A model generated the notes under the pieces. It ran no database searches, was not told where the DNA came from, and saw only the letters and a list, made by a program, of their open reading frames with translations. This document shows, in pieces, positions 27,883 through 37,184 of a DNA stretch of 64,000 nucleotides. The position numbers were made by a program, and so were the translations under genes. Source of the DNA: an uncultured Enterobacteriaceae bacterium (GTDB lineage: Bacteria > Pseudomonadota > Gammaproteobacteria > Enterobacterales > Enterobacteriaceae); NCBI GenBank assembly GCA_936920625.1, contig CAKZHC010000016.1, positions 62,001 through 126,000 on the forward strand. Direction: 5' to 3'. Numbering within the stretch: the stretch's first letter is position 1; the number at the start of each line of letters is the position of its first letter.

Positions 27883-28704
27883 GTGACAAATGATAAAACG
27901 ATTCGCCTTGCTATTGCCGGGGCCAGCGGTCGTATGGGGCGCCAGTTAATTCAGGTGATCCCCCAAATCCCCGGCGTTTCACTGGGCGCAGCGTTAGTAC
28001 GCCAGGGTTCAAGCCTGCTGGGTGCTGATGCCGGTGAACTGGCGGGAATAGGTAAAACGGGTGTCATACTGCATCACAGCCTGGAAGCCGTTACTGATGA
28101 TTTTGATGTACTCATCGATTTTACCCGCCCGGAAGCCACCTTCAGCTATCTGACTTTTTGTCGTGATAATCATAAAGCCATGGTGATTGGGACGACGGGT
28201 TTTGCGGAAAGCGAGAAGGCGATAATTGAGGCAGCAGCACAGGAGATCGCTATTGTTTTTGCTGCTAATTTTAGTGTTGGTGTCAGTCTGATGCTGACAT
28301 TGTTAGAGCAGATCACAAACGTAATGGGTGATTATGCCGACATTGAGATTGTCGAGGCACATCATCGCCACAAAGTAGACGCGCCATCAGGCACAGCACT
28401 GGCAATGGGTGAGGCGATTGCCCGTACAATGGGGTGGGAGCTGAATAATCATGCTGTTTATACACGGGAGGGGCATACGGGCGAACGGGAGCCTCACTCA
28501 ATCGGGTTTGCCACCATCCGGGCTGGCGATCTGGTTGGTGAGCATACCGCTATTTTTGCAGATATTGGTGAGCGTATTGAGATTAGCCACAAAGCTACCA
28601 GCCGCACAGCTTTTGCAAAAGGAGCAATAAAGTCTGCTATTTGGCTATTCGCTAAAAACAGCGGTCTTTATGATATGCGGGATGTTCTCAACTTGGGTAA
28701 GTGA
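27883..28704 (+). CDS. dapB: 4-hydroxy-tetrahydrodipicolinate reductase
   Basis: 273 residues, the E. coli length, from a GTG start. The N-terminal dinucleotide fold has IAGASGRMGRQLIQ, and the catalytic region reads EIVEAHHRHKVDAPSGTALAMGEAIA with the active-site histidine and lysine. It reduces the dihydrodipicolinate precursor for diaminopimelate and lysine, hence peptidoglycan. GGAATAA precedes the start. Monocistronic, followed by the carAB control region. Confidence 0.97.
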   Translation: MTNDKTIRLAIAGASGRMGRQLIQVIPQIPGVSLGAALVRQGSSLLGADAGELAGIGKTGVILHHSLEAVTDDFDVLIDFTRPEATFSYLTFCRDNHKAMVIGTTGFAESEKAIIEAAAQEIAIVFAANFSVGVSLMLTLLEQITNVMGDYADIEIVEAHHRHKVDAPSGTALAMGEAIARTMGWELNNHAVYTREGHTGEREPHSIGFATIRAGDLVGEHTAIFADIGERIEISHKATSRTAFAKGAIKSAIWLFAKNSGLYDMRDVLNLGK

Positions 28705-29116
28705 GTTAGCTATTTTTACTACAATAATTACAAAAGGAAAAATAGTATCTCAATGATATTAGCTGATAATATATTAGTTATATTTAATAAATAGAGATTT
28801 TGTATTATTCTTCTACAGGGCCGGTAGTTTTTATTATTAAAGGATAGTAAAAAACACACTTTTTTGTGTCCCTGATGACTATCTTGTCTATTTTCTGGCC
28901 TTTTGACTCGGCAGACTTATAATGTCACGTAAAAGCTGGTCTTCAGGTCGCATTTCTCATCAGATAACGGTTTTTTAGTGCTAATGTCCATATAGTGAGC
29001 TCAGGAGCATTAAAAATTATTGTGCAGGATGGACAATCTTCAGACTGATTCGTAGAATGCGCACCATCTGAAAAAACCAATCAGAAAGACCATTTCACAT
29101 TGATTTAGTCAATATT
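28705..29116. other. carAB upstream control region
   Basis: No gene. A TATAAT at 28918-28923 may be the -10 of the pyrimidine-controlled promoter P1, but no -35 at proper spacing is clear (a TTGACT at 28903 is only 9 bases away). The region is AT-rich with T and A runs, as expected of the long carAB control region in E. coli. Confidence 0.45.
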
Positions 29117-29134
29117 TGTGAATTATTATGCACT
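29117..29134 (+). promoter_or_regulatory. ARG box (ArgR operator) before carA
   Basis: TGTGAATTATTATGCACT fits the 18-base ARG-box consensus at every constrained position. A weaker half-match (TGATTTAGTCAA) lies just upstream near 29100, as expected for the paired boxes ArgR needs. It lies about 30 bases before the carA TTG start, so it should control the downstream promoter P2. Confidence 0.65.
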
Positions 29135-29165
29135 TGAGTTGACTGCTTATTCCCGGGAGGCTGTT

Positions 29166-30305
29166 TTGTTTAAGTCGGCATTACTGGTTTTGGAGGACGG
29201 AACCCAATTCCATGGCCATGCTATAGGAGCAGAAGGCCTGACCGTCGGGGAGGTGGTTTTTAATACGGCTATGACCGGATATCAGGAGATTCTCACCGAC
29301 CCTTCTTACTGTCGTCAGATTGTGACGCTCACTTCTCCTCATATTGGTAATGTTGGTGTCAATGATGACGATGAAGAGTCTTCCCGCATACATGCCCAGG
29401 GGCTGATTATTCGCGATCTGTCACTGCTTGCCAGCAATTTTCGTCATAGTGAAAGATTATCCGACTACTTAATACGCCATAATATTGTTGCGATTGCCGA
29501 TATTGATACGCGCAAGCTCACCCGCCTGTTACGTGAAAAGGGTGCCCAGAATGGTTGCATCATTGCCGGGGATAATCCTGCCCCGGCGCTGGCTTTGCAA
29601 AAGGTACACACTTTTCCGGGGCTTAAAGGGATGGACCTGGCAAAAGAGGTCACTACTAAGCAGCCTTACCCTTGGCGGCAGGGTAGCTGGCAGCCGGGTT
29701 TGGGTATGACGGAAATACCACAAACGGACAGTAAACTGACCCGCCACGTAGTGGTTTACGACTTCGGTGCCAAGCGCAATATGCTGCGTCTGCTGGTCGA
29801 TCGTGGCTGTCGCCTGACCGTTGTCCCGGCACAAACGCCTGCAAGGGAAGTCATCAGTATGAAGCCCGATGGAATTTTTCTCTCTAATGGTCCCGGCGAT
29901 CCGGCCGCATGTGATTATGCCATCAGCGCAATCCAGTCCCTGCTGGAGACCAACAAACCAGTCTTTGGAATCTGCCTGGGCCACCAGTTACTGGCCCTTG
30001 CCAGTGGTGCGCGGACAATCAAAATGAAGCTGGGTCATCATGGTGGTAACCATCCGGTCAAAGATCTTGATAACAACCGTGTGATGATCACTGCCCAGAA
30101 CCATGGTTTTGCCGTTGATGATGTTAAGTTACCGCCAAATTTGCGCATTACTCATCAGTCCCTGTTTGACAGCACGGTGCAGGGTATCCATCGTACCGAT
30201 AAACCGGCATTTGGTTTTCAGGGCCACCCGGAAGCCAGCCCAGGCCCGCATGATGCAGCGATATTATTCGACCACTTTATTAGGCTGATTGACGCATATC
30301 GTTAG
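29166..30305 (+). CDS. carA: Carbamoyl-phosphate synthase small subunit
   Basis: 379 residues from a TTG start that follows CCCGGGAGG by 5 bases; E. coli carA also starts with TTG at the same protein position (FKSALLVLEDGTQFHG here). An upstream in-frame ATG at 29127 lies inside the ARG box and is rejected. The C-terminal class I glutaminase has the nucleophile in FGICLGHQLLALA and the His-Glu pair in GFQGHPEASPGPHD. It supplies ammonia from glutamine to CarB for arginine and pyrimidine synthesis. carB follows after 24 bases. Confidence 0.97.
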   Translation: MFKSALLVLEDGTQFHGHAIGAEGLTVGEVVFNTAMTGYQEILTDPSYCRQIVTLTSPHIGNVGVNDDDEESSRIHAQGLIIRDLSLLASNFRHSERLSDYLIRHNIVAIADIDTRKLTRLLREKGAQNGCIIAGDNPAPALALQKVHTFPGLKGMDLAKEVTTKQPYPWRQGSWQPGLGMTEIPQTDSKLTRHVVVYDFGAKRNMLRLLVDRGCRLTVVPAQTPAREVISMKPDGIFLSNGPGDPAACDYAISAIQSLLETNKPVFGICLGHQLLALASGARTIKMKLGHHGGNHPVKDLDNNRVMITAQNHGFAVDDVKLPPNLRITHQSLFDSTVQGIHRTDKPAFGFQGHPEASPGPHDAAILFDHFIRLIDAYR

Positions 30306-30329
30306 TCATCAGGTAGCAGGAGTTAATCA

Positions 30330-33300
30330 ATGCCAAAACGTACCGACATCACTTCAATTCTGATTCTGGGCGCAGGTCCGATTGTTATCGGCCAGGCGTG
30401 TGAGTTTGACTATTCGGGTGCACAGGCGTGCAGAGCACTGCGCGAAGAGGGCTACCGGGTGATTCTGGTCAACTCTAACCCGGCGACCATTATGACTGAT
30501 CCGGAAATGGCTGATGCTACTTACATTGAGCCAATTCACTGGCAGGTGGTACGCAGAATAATAGAAAAAGAGCGTCCGCAGGCGCTTCTGCCCACTATGG
30601 GTGGCCAGACTGCGCTCAACTGTGCGTTGGAGCTGGAGCGCCACGGCGTGCTTGAAGAATTTGGTGTCACGATGATTGGGGCCACGGCAGAGGCTATTGA
30701 TAAAGCAGAAGATCGCCGGCGGTTTGATGCCGCGATGAAAAATATTGGCCTGAGTACTGCCCGGTCGGGTATTGCACACAATATGGACCAGGCACTACAG
30801 GTCGCAGAAGAGGTAGGATATCCCTGTATCATCCGCCCCTCTTTTACCATGGGCGGCACAGGTGGCGGCATTGCTTACAACCGTGAAGAATTTGAAGAGA
30901 TTTGTCTGCGTGGTCTTGACCTCTCACCAACCAATGAGCTGCTAATTGATGAGTCGCTGATTGGCTGGAAAGAGTATGAGATGGAGGTAGTACGGGATAA
31001 AAATGATAACTGCATAATCGTCTGCTCTATTGAAAACCTCGATGCCATGGGTATCCATACCGGAGACTCTATTACTGTAGCGCCCGCACAGACGCTGACC
31101 GATAAAGAGTATCAAATTATGCGTAATGCCTCGCTAGCGGTATTGCGTGAAATTGGTGTAGAAACGGGCGGCTCTAACGTCCAGTTTGCAGTTAATCCCG
31201 ATACCGGGCGTCTGATTGTCATAGAAATGAATCCAAGAGTATCACGCTCTTCGGCGCTGGCTTCCAAAGCAACAGGTTTCCCGATTGCTAAAGTTGCAGC
31301 AAGGCTGGCCGTAGGTTATACCCTGGATGAGTTGATGAATGACATCACCGCGCGTCAGACGCCTGCCTCATTCGAACCGGCTATCGACTATGTAGTAACC
31401 AAAATCCCACGTTTCAACTTCGAAAAATTCAAGGGTGCCAATGATCGTCTGACCACACAAATGAAGTCGGTAGGTGAGGTGATGGCGATTGGGCGTACTT
31501 TTCAGGAATCGGTGCAGAAAGCGCTTCGGGGGCTTGATGTCGGAGTGCATGGCTTCGAGCCAAAAGTAGAAGTCGATGACCCTGAAGCGGCTACCCGTAT
31601 TCGGCACGAGCTGAAAGATGCTGGCGCAGAACGTCTCTGGTATGTTGCCGACGCATTCCGCGCCGGTATGAGCATGGACGAAATCTTTACGCTGACCAAC
31701 ATTGATCGCTGGTTTCTGGCGCAGATTGAAGAGCTGATACAGCTGGAAGCAAGGGTGATGCGTGAAGGCATAACGGGGCTGGATTATACGCTCCTGCGGC
31801 TGTTAAAGCGTAAAGGCTTCGCTGATAAACGTCTGGCGCAGCTGGCAGGCGTCGCTGAATACGTGATTCGCGAACGGCGGCATCAGCATAATCTGCACCC
31901 GGTTTACAAAAGAGTAGACACCTGTGCCGGCGAATTTTCTACCGATACCGCCTATCTCTACTCCACTTACGAGGATGAGTGCGAAGCCAGACCAGCACAG
32001 GGAACAGACAAAATCATGGTGCTGGGTGGTGGCCCTAATCGTATTGGCCAGGGAATTGAATTTGACTACTGTTGCGTACATGCAGCTCTGGCGTTGCGTG
32101 AAGATGGCTTTGAAACCATCATGATTAACTGTAACCCAGAAACCGTCTCTACAGATTATGATATCTCTGACCGTCTCTATTTTGAGCCCGTGACACTGGA
32201 AGATGTGCTGGAAATAGCCGCTATCGAGCGGCCAAAAGGCGTTATCGTACAGTACGGCGGTCAGACGCCACTGAAGCTGGCGCTGGCGCTTGAAGCGGCT
32301 GGAGTCCCGATCATTGGCACCAGCCCGGAGTCGATTGATCGTGCGGAAGACCGGGAGCGCTTTCAGCAGGTAGTCCGGCGTCTCGGCCTGAAACAACCTG
32401 CTAATGCGACTGTGACCACTGTGGAACAGGCGATTGAACAGGCACGTTTGATTGGTTACCCACTGGTCGTGCGTCCATCTTATGTACTGGGAGGGCGGGC
32501 AATGGAGATCGTCTGTGATGAAGTTGATTTGAAACGCTACTTCATGACGGCAGTATCTGTTTCCAACGATGCTCCGGTACTGCTGGACTGTTTCCTGGAT
32601 GATGCCGTAGAAGTAGACATCGATGCTATCAGCGATGGTGAAAGCGTGTTTATTGGCGGCATTATGGAACATATTGAACAGGCGGGAGTCCATTCTGGAG
32701 ATTCGGCCTGTTCATTACCAGTTTATACTCTGGGGCAGGAAATTTTAGAGGAGATGCGGAGACAGGTTGCCAGCCTGGCACGTGAACTCGCCGTATGCGG
32801 CCTGATGAATATTCAGTTTGCTGTCAAGGATAATCAGGTGTACCTGATTGAGGTTAACCCGCGTGCCGCGCGTACGGTGCCATTCGTCTCTAAAGCGACT
32901 GGCGTGCCACTGGCAAAAGTTGCTGCGAGGGTAATGACGGGCAAAACGCTGGTCAGTCAGGGGATGACTAAAGAAGTAATCCCGCCTTACTACTCAGTTA
33001 AGGAAGTCGTATTGCCCTTCAACAAGTTTCCAGGTGTTGACCCCATTCTTGGGCCAGAGATGCGTTCGACTGGTGAGGTGATGGGGGTTGGGCGTTCCTT
33101 TGCGGAAGCCTTTGCCAAAGTGATGATGGCGGCGCAGAGTACGATGAAAAAAAGCGGGCGAGCCCTGTTGTCTGTGCGAAATGAAGATAAAAAGCGAATT
33201 GCAGAACTGGCGAGAAGGTTGTCAGAGAAAGGGTTAGAACTGGATGCGACCAGAGGTACTGCGGCGGTATTAAGTGAGGCCGGGATTCATGTACGACTGG

Positions 33301-33602
33301 TGAATAAAGTGCATGAAGGACGCCCCCATATTGGGGATTGCATTAAAAATGGCGAATATAGTTACATCGTCAATACGACGGCAGGTCGCCAGGCAATTGA
33401 GGATTCCAGAGAGATTAGGCGGAATGCATTGCAATATAAAGTGCACTATGACACCACGCTTAATGGCGGTTTTGCTACGGTAAATGCACTGGGTGCCGAC
33501 CCTGCCAGCCAGGTGATATCGGTGCAGGAGATGCATGCTGAAATCAATAGTTTGACATCACCTTTGGCAATACCACCAGTCATAACCCCCTCTGCAACTT
33601 GA
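30330..33602 (+). CDS. carB: Carbamoyl-phosphate synthase large subunit
   Basis: 1090 residues; E. coli CarB is 1073, the difference being a C-terminal tail (NSLTSPLAIPPVITPSAT). Two duplicated ATP-grasp halves are clear: the first opens ILILGAGPIVIGQACEFDYSG, the second IMVLGGGPNRIGQGIEFDYCC near residue 560. The C-terminal allosteric MGS domain contains HIGDCIKNGEYSYIVNTT. It makes carbamoyl phosphate from bicarbonate, glutamine-derived ammonia and two ATP. AGCAGGAG precedes the start. Confidence 0.98.
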   Translation: MPKRTDITSILILGAGPIVIGQACEFDYSGAQACRALREEGYRVILVNSNPATIMTDPEMADATYIEPIHWQVVRRIIEKERPQALLPTMGGQTALNCALELERHGVLEEFGVTMIGATAEAIDKAEDRRRFDAAMKNIGLSTARSGIAHNMDQALQVAEEVGYPCIIRPSFTMGGTGGGIAYNREEFEEICLRGLDLSPTNELLIDESLIGWKEYEMEVVRDKNDNCIIVCSIENLDAMGIHTGDSITVAPAQTLTDKEYQIMRNASLAVLREIGVETGGSNVQFAVNPDTGRLIVIEMNPRVSRSSALASKATGFPIAKVAARLAVGYTLDELMNDITARQTPASFEPAIDYVVTKIPRFNFEKFKGANDRLTTQMKSVGEVMAIGRTFQESVQKALRGLDVGVHGFEPKVEVDDPEAATRIRHELKDAGAERLWYVADAFRAGMSMDEIFTLTNIDRWFLAQIEELIQLEARVMREGITGLDYTLLRLLKRKGFADKRLAQLAGVAEYVIRERRHQHNLHPVYKRVDTCAGEFSTDTAYLYSTYEDECEARPAQGTDKIMVLGGGPNRIGQGIEFDYCCVHAALALREDGFETIMINCNPETVSTDYDISDRLYFEPVTLEDVLEIAAIERPKGVIVQYGGQTPLKLALALEAAGVPIIGTSPESIDRAEDRERFQQVVRRLGLKQPANATVTTVEQAIEQARLIGYPLVVRPSYVLGGRAMEIVCDEVDLKRYFMTAVSVSNDAPVLLDCFLDDAVEVDIDAISDGESVFIGGIMEHIEQAGVHSGDSACSLPVYTLGQEILEEMRRQVASLARELAVCGLMNIQFAVKDNQVYLIEVNPRAARTVPFVSKATGVPLAKVAARVMTGKTLVSQGMTKEVIPPYYSVKEVVLPFNKFPGVDPILGPEMRSTGEVMGVGRSFAEAFAKVMMAAQSTMKKSGRALLSVRNEDKKRIAELARRLSEKGLELDATRGTAAVLSEAGIHVRLVNKVHEGRPHIGDCIKNGEYSYIVNTTAGRQAIEDSREIRRNALQYKVHYDTTLNGGFATVNALGADPASQVISVQEMHAEINSLTSPLAIPPVITPSAT

Positions 33603-34171
33603 TGATTCTTCGTGCTATCATCATTCAGATTTCTATTGGGGCAGGTACGTTTGTTAATCCATTTCTCTATGCCAGATTGTTGCGATAATCAGTGTCAATC
33701 TGGCTGACGAATAGCTCAGCCTCTTCCATGTCTGTTTAATGCAGCGCGTAATTTCTGCAAACCCGGTTATGTTTTTAAGGCGCAGGCACAATTACTCTGT
33801 GCGTGTCGTAAAAAAGAAATGTACTGGCACTAAAGTTTTGTCACTAATGTGCCGTTACTCAGACTGGGCAGCCCGCTCAATCTCAACAACAATTTACTGT
33901 TCGTTTAGATGAAAAAAGAAAAAGCCGATTTTTCAAATGCAGCCAGAAAAGCTGAACTCCCGGCATCTCTCTGCGCGAGATAGCAGTCAGTCATCGCGGG
34001 CAAAGCATATTCACGTACAGAGTGCAGGGCAAGTCAAGTTCCGACTGAGTGCTCTTAAATGACGTTAAAAACGATTTTCAGATTGATAATCATGATGACG
34101 TGAAAATTATCCATTCATCGTAAAAAAACAGTCGTAAAATCAGTATGGTTAATTTTCCGGAGGAGTTGTGA
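33603..34171. other. Spacer before the accessory operon
   Basis: About 570 bases without a recognisable gene. It forms the left junction of the segment that replaces the E. coli cai/fix/kef genes. No integrase, tRNA or insertion-sequence end is visible. A weak hairpin (GATGATTCTTCGTGCTATCATC) starts at the carB stop. Confidence 0.55.
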
Positions 34172-36022
34172 ATGTCTGTTGTAAATTGGGATTATATCGA
34201 TACTGTTATTTATATTAACTTAAAAAAACGTAAAGATCGCAGAGTTCGTATTACCCGCCAGCTTAAAAAAATAGGTATACCCAAGGAGAAAATTGTCCGT
34301 ATTGAGGCGATAGAATATCATCCGGGCCATATCGGTTGTACTAAGTCGCATATTCTGGCCTTAGAAACAGCTAAAGCACATGGCTGGCAAAACGTCCTTA
34401 TTTTGGAAGATGATTTTGAGTTTAATCACGACGACGATACCCGCAATCGCATTAACAACTATTTTAAAGCCTTATCATCTATCAAATGGGACGTCGCCTT
34501 TCTGGCGGCTAATCATTATTTTGTCACCCCGCTTAAAAGCGTAGATTATCTGGTAAAAGTTAACAAAGCTTGGTGTGCTTGTGCTTATATCGTCAATCAT
34601 AGTTATTATGACACGCTCATCGACAATTATATATTGAGTTTGAATGCGTTGTTGCAGGGCGGGGAAAAGCAGCAGTTTGCTCTTGATGTTCACTGGCAAT
34701 GGCTAATGCTGCGAGATCGCTGGCTGGGTATTTTCCCTAATGCCGGATTGCAGGCGGCAGATAGAAGTGATATTGAGCAATGCGACGTCAATTATAAATT
34801 GCTATTTGAAAAACCCCTTTCCACGATTGCCTTTCAAGATGTCCCTCATCATCAGCGCCGCATAAAAGTCGATTTCTATTTTCAGTGGACGCCCGGCTGG
34901 ACCAATTTTGAATCAGTGATTGCTGCTTTTCAGCGAGATCAACAGTTTGATTGTCAGATAGTTGTTATTCCTTATCTCAACCGAGGCGCAAAGGATGTGA
35001 ATGGTCAGGCCCAGAGGGATCTGCTAGATAAGAAGGGGATTGAGTATGTGGCGTTTGAAGATTATTCACTGACTGCACGTTCTCCCGATGTGGTGTTTTT
35101 ACAAAATCCTTATGACGAGGCCCGGCCACCCCTTGTTCAGTGTGAAAATTTACTGCGTCATGGCATCCAGATAGCGTATATTCCTTACGGTCTCGATATG
35201 GGAGCAGGAGAACGCAACACTGTTTATCAATATAACAGGTCCTGCCATCTTTCTGCCCGCTGGATATTTGTTCGTTCAGACCGTCATAAGCTTGAATATG
35301 GGCGTCTATGTGCCGCTGGCAATGAGCACGTTTACGTTACAGGGCATCCTAAATTTGACCACTATAAAGAGCGCTATCAGCATACGTTGAAGCCAGATGA
35401 TAACGCTAAAACAACTGTACTCTGGACTCCCTATTTTGTTGTACCTTCTGAGGAGGGCATGACATTTTCTACGTTCAATGTTTATGTTCATACAATGTTA
35501 TCTGTTGTAGCCCAGTATGATATTAACTTGATCATTCGCCCCCATCCGGTATTTAGACAATTCATCGATTCACTACCTGATTCAGATCTCAAGAGAAAGA
35601 CGCAGAAAAACTTTGCCGCACTGATGGCAGCCAGTCAGCAAAACAGGCGTATCACCTGGGATTTCGATTCAGATTATACATCGGCATTTTCCAGATCTGA
35701 TGCATTAATGGGGGATGCCGGATCGTTCCTCCTGGAATATCTGCCCTCGCATAAACCTATTCTGTATCTCACCCACTCAACCTGTCTGGGTATCAATCGC
35801 AGTGCTGATTTTATTTATCAGGCTTATGATATTGCCCGCTGTGAGCAGGATATTTTCAATTTCATCGATAATGTCGTAAACAACCGGGATCCCAATAAAG
35901 ATAAAAGGTTGAAGGTGCTTGAACAGGAGCTATATATCCCGCCGCGAGGGGCAGGAGAGGAGATCGTGACCCTCATCAAACGTAGTTTTCCATCGTACAC
36001 AGGGGCGGAACGTGTCAGTTAA
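34172..36022 (+). CDS. GT25 glycosyltransferase fused to a CDP-glycerol phosphotransferase-like domain
   Basis: 616-residue two-domain protein. The N-terminal part (about 8-200) fits glycosyltransferase family 25 (LPS-type): YINLKKRKDRR at 14-24, GCTKSHILALE at 55-65 and the metal/nucleotide-sugar motif EDD at 79-81. The rest (about 232-600) resembles GT-B CDP-glycerol:polyol glycerophosphotransferases, with VYVTGHPKFDHY, IIRPHPVF, and SDALMGDAGSFLLEY then KPILYL. No signal peptide or membrane span is seen. Such a fusion could add a sugar and a phospho-group to one acceptor. First gene of a seven-gene operon, with a strong GGAGGAG site; its stop overlaps the next gene by 11 bases. Confidence 0.75.
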   Translation: MSVVNWDYIDTVIYINLKKRKDRRVRITRQLKKIGIPKEKIVRIEAIEYHPGHIGCTKSHILALETAKAHGWQNVLILEDDFEFNHDDDTRNRINNYFKALSSIKWDVAFLAANHYFVTPLKSVDYLVKVNKAWCACAYIVNHSYYDTLIDNYILSLNALLQGGEKQQFALDVHWQWLMLRDRWLGIFPNAGLQAADRSDIEQCDVNYKLLFEKPLSTIAFQDVPHHQRRIKVDFYFQWTPGWTNFESVIAAFQRDQQFDCQIVVIPYLNRGAKDVNGQAQRDLLDKKGIEYVAFEDYSLTARSPDVVFLQNPYDEARPPLVQCENLLRHGIQIAYIPYGLDMGAGERNTVYQYNRSCHLSARWIFVRSDRHKLEYGRLCAAGNEHVYVTGHPKFDHYKERYQHTLKPDDNAKTTVLWTPYFVVPSEEGMTFSTFNVYVHTMLSVVAQYDINLIIRPHPVFRQFIDSLPDSDLKRKTQKNFAALMAASQQNRRITWDFDSDYTSAFSRSDALMGDAGSFLLEYLPSHKPILYLTHSTCLGINRSADFIYQAYDIARCEQDIFNFIDNVVNNRDPNKDKRLKVLEQELYIPPRGAGEEIVTLIKRSFPSYTGAERVS

Positions 36023-36785
36023 GCGCGCGGCTATTTTTCTGGTTGCCGGGCAGGGGAAACGTATGGCTGGCCTGACAGCCGCATTTCCTAAGTGTTTGCT
36101 GTCCGTGGGCGATGTCACCGTGATTGATATGCTACTTCAGCCTATGCTACAGGACGAAAACAGGGAAATTGTTATTGTGACTGGTTATCAGTCCAGCGCA
36201 GTGGAGGCGTGGCTTAAAACGCGTTATCCGGCATTCCAGTTGCGTTTTGTTCATAATTCAGAATATTTGTCTGATGTTAATATTCTCTCAGTCGAACTTG
36301 GGGTCAATGCACTCACTTTCCCAGAGCGCGGATATACCATCATTGAAACAGATGTTCTGCTCGATCCTCGTGTCTGGCCGATAATTCATCAGGCTGAGAA
36401 CACTCGCCAGAGTTTCTGGTTAACACATGGTCGTTACAGTCCGTCACTGACCGGAGGAATTGTTGAAGTCACGGGGTTGTCAGGCGAAATCGGTCGCATT
36501 GCCTATGCACCAAACTATGACGCCATGTTTAATGGCTGGTATAAAATGGTAGGTATGCTCAGTGTCGGCCCGTATCAGGTTAGTGCCGACCGGATGTTAC
36601 GTGCTCAGGCGCTATGTGCAGGTTATGGACAATATTATATGGTACCGTGGATCACGCATCGGGCACAGTTACCCTGTGTTGCTGTTGACATCTCTGGTTA
36701 TTACGGGCGTTCATTTAATAGCCCTCAGGAGTATCAACTCGCGGTAGATGATTATCAGCAGATTTCCGCTTATGTTAAATGTTGA
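36012..36785 (+). CDS. Nucleotidyltransferase (LicC/sugar-phosphate type)
   Basis: 257-residue NTP-transferase-fold protein. The N-terminal signature FLVAGQGKRMAGLTAAFPKCLL has the G-x-G-x-R-M and P-K elements that bind the nucleotide, and ETDVLLDP near 117 supplies a metal-binding aspartate. The second half carries SDVNILSVELGV and WYKMVGMLSVG. It probably activates a phosphorylated small molecule with CTP or another NTP; substrate unknown. GTG start inside the end of the preceding gene, then a 9-base gap to the next. A CDP-activated product would suit the phosphotransferase-like domain upstream. Confidence 0.75.
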   Translation: MSVKRAAIFLVAGQGKRMAGLTAAFPKCLLSVGDVTVIDMLLQPMLQDENREIVIVTGYQSSAVEAWLKTRYPAFQLRFVHNSEYLSDVNILSVELGVNALTFPERGYTIIETDVLLDPRVWPIIHQAENTRQSFWLTHGRYSPSLTGGIVEVTGLSGEIGRIAYAPNYDAMFNGWYKMVGMLSVGPYQVSADRMLRAQALCAGYGQYYMVPWITHRAQLPCVAVDISGYYGRSFNSPQEYQLAVDDYQQISAYVKC

Positions 36786-36794
36786 GGCCAGAGT

Positions 36795-37184
36795 GTGAAA
36801 ATCCATTTTTATCAACCCAGCCTGTTACGGCATATAGAGAAATTTAGCCTGCGCCGTGTAGCGTGGCTACACGATAAAATCATCTCTGATGGCGTCTGGA
36901 TCAAACCGTTGGCACTGTGCCAGAATTATGGTCTGGTGCTCGATGGCCAGCATCGGATGGAAGTGGCGTTGCGTATGGGATTAACTAAGGTTCCGGTAGT
37001 TCTGTTTGATTACCAGACAGTCGCACTAAGATCATTACGCAATAAGTACCAGTTTGACTGGCAGCAGGTGACCCATAAGGCATTAAGTGGCGATCTATAT
37101 CCTTATAAAACCGTTAAACATGATTTTACGTCCCCTTTACCCCACTGCCATTTTGCGCTTACAGAGTTAGGTTATCATGGTTAA
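36795..37184 (+). CDS. ParB/SerK-like protein, putative free-serine kinase
   Basis: 129 residues with a ParB-like nucleotide-binding core: LVLDGQHRMEVALRMGLTKVPVVLFDY at 47-73. The DGQHR motif at 50-54 and an acidic residue in RHIEKF (E15) resemble those of SbnI and archaeal SerK, which phosphorylate free L-serine. Chromosome-partition ParB proteins are much larger and lack this arrangement. If it is a kinase it would make O-phosphoserine, a possible substrate for an adjacent nucleotidyltransferase. GTG start; its stop overlaps the next gene by 8 bases. The family call is moderately firm, the activity is inferred. Confidence 0.6.
   Translation: MKIHFYQPSLLRHIEKFSLRRVAWLHDKIISDGVWIKPLALCQNYGLVLDGQHRMEVALRMGLTKVPVVLFDYQTVALRSLRNKYQFDWQQVTHKALSGDLYPYKTVKHDFTSPLPHCHFALTELGYHG

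Noticed and set aside
28903..28923. TTGACT and TATAAT as a sigma-70 promoter before carA
   Set aside because: The spacer is 9 bases, far too short; only the TATAAT is kept as a possible -10.
33603..34171. Possible integration scar at the left border of the accessory operon
   Set aside because: No tRNA, integrase, direct repeat or insertion-sequence end could be seen by eye.
36795..37184. Chromosome-partition ParB or antitoxin interpretation of the small ParB-like gene
   Set aside because: Too short for ParB, no helix-turn-helix, no toxin or ParA nearby, and it is coupled to metabolic genes; SerK-like is a better fit.
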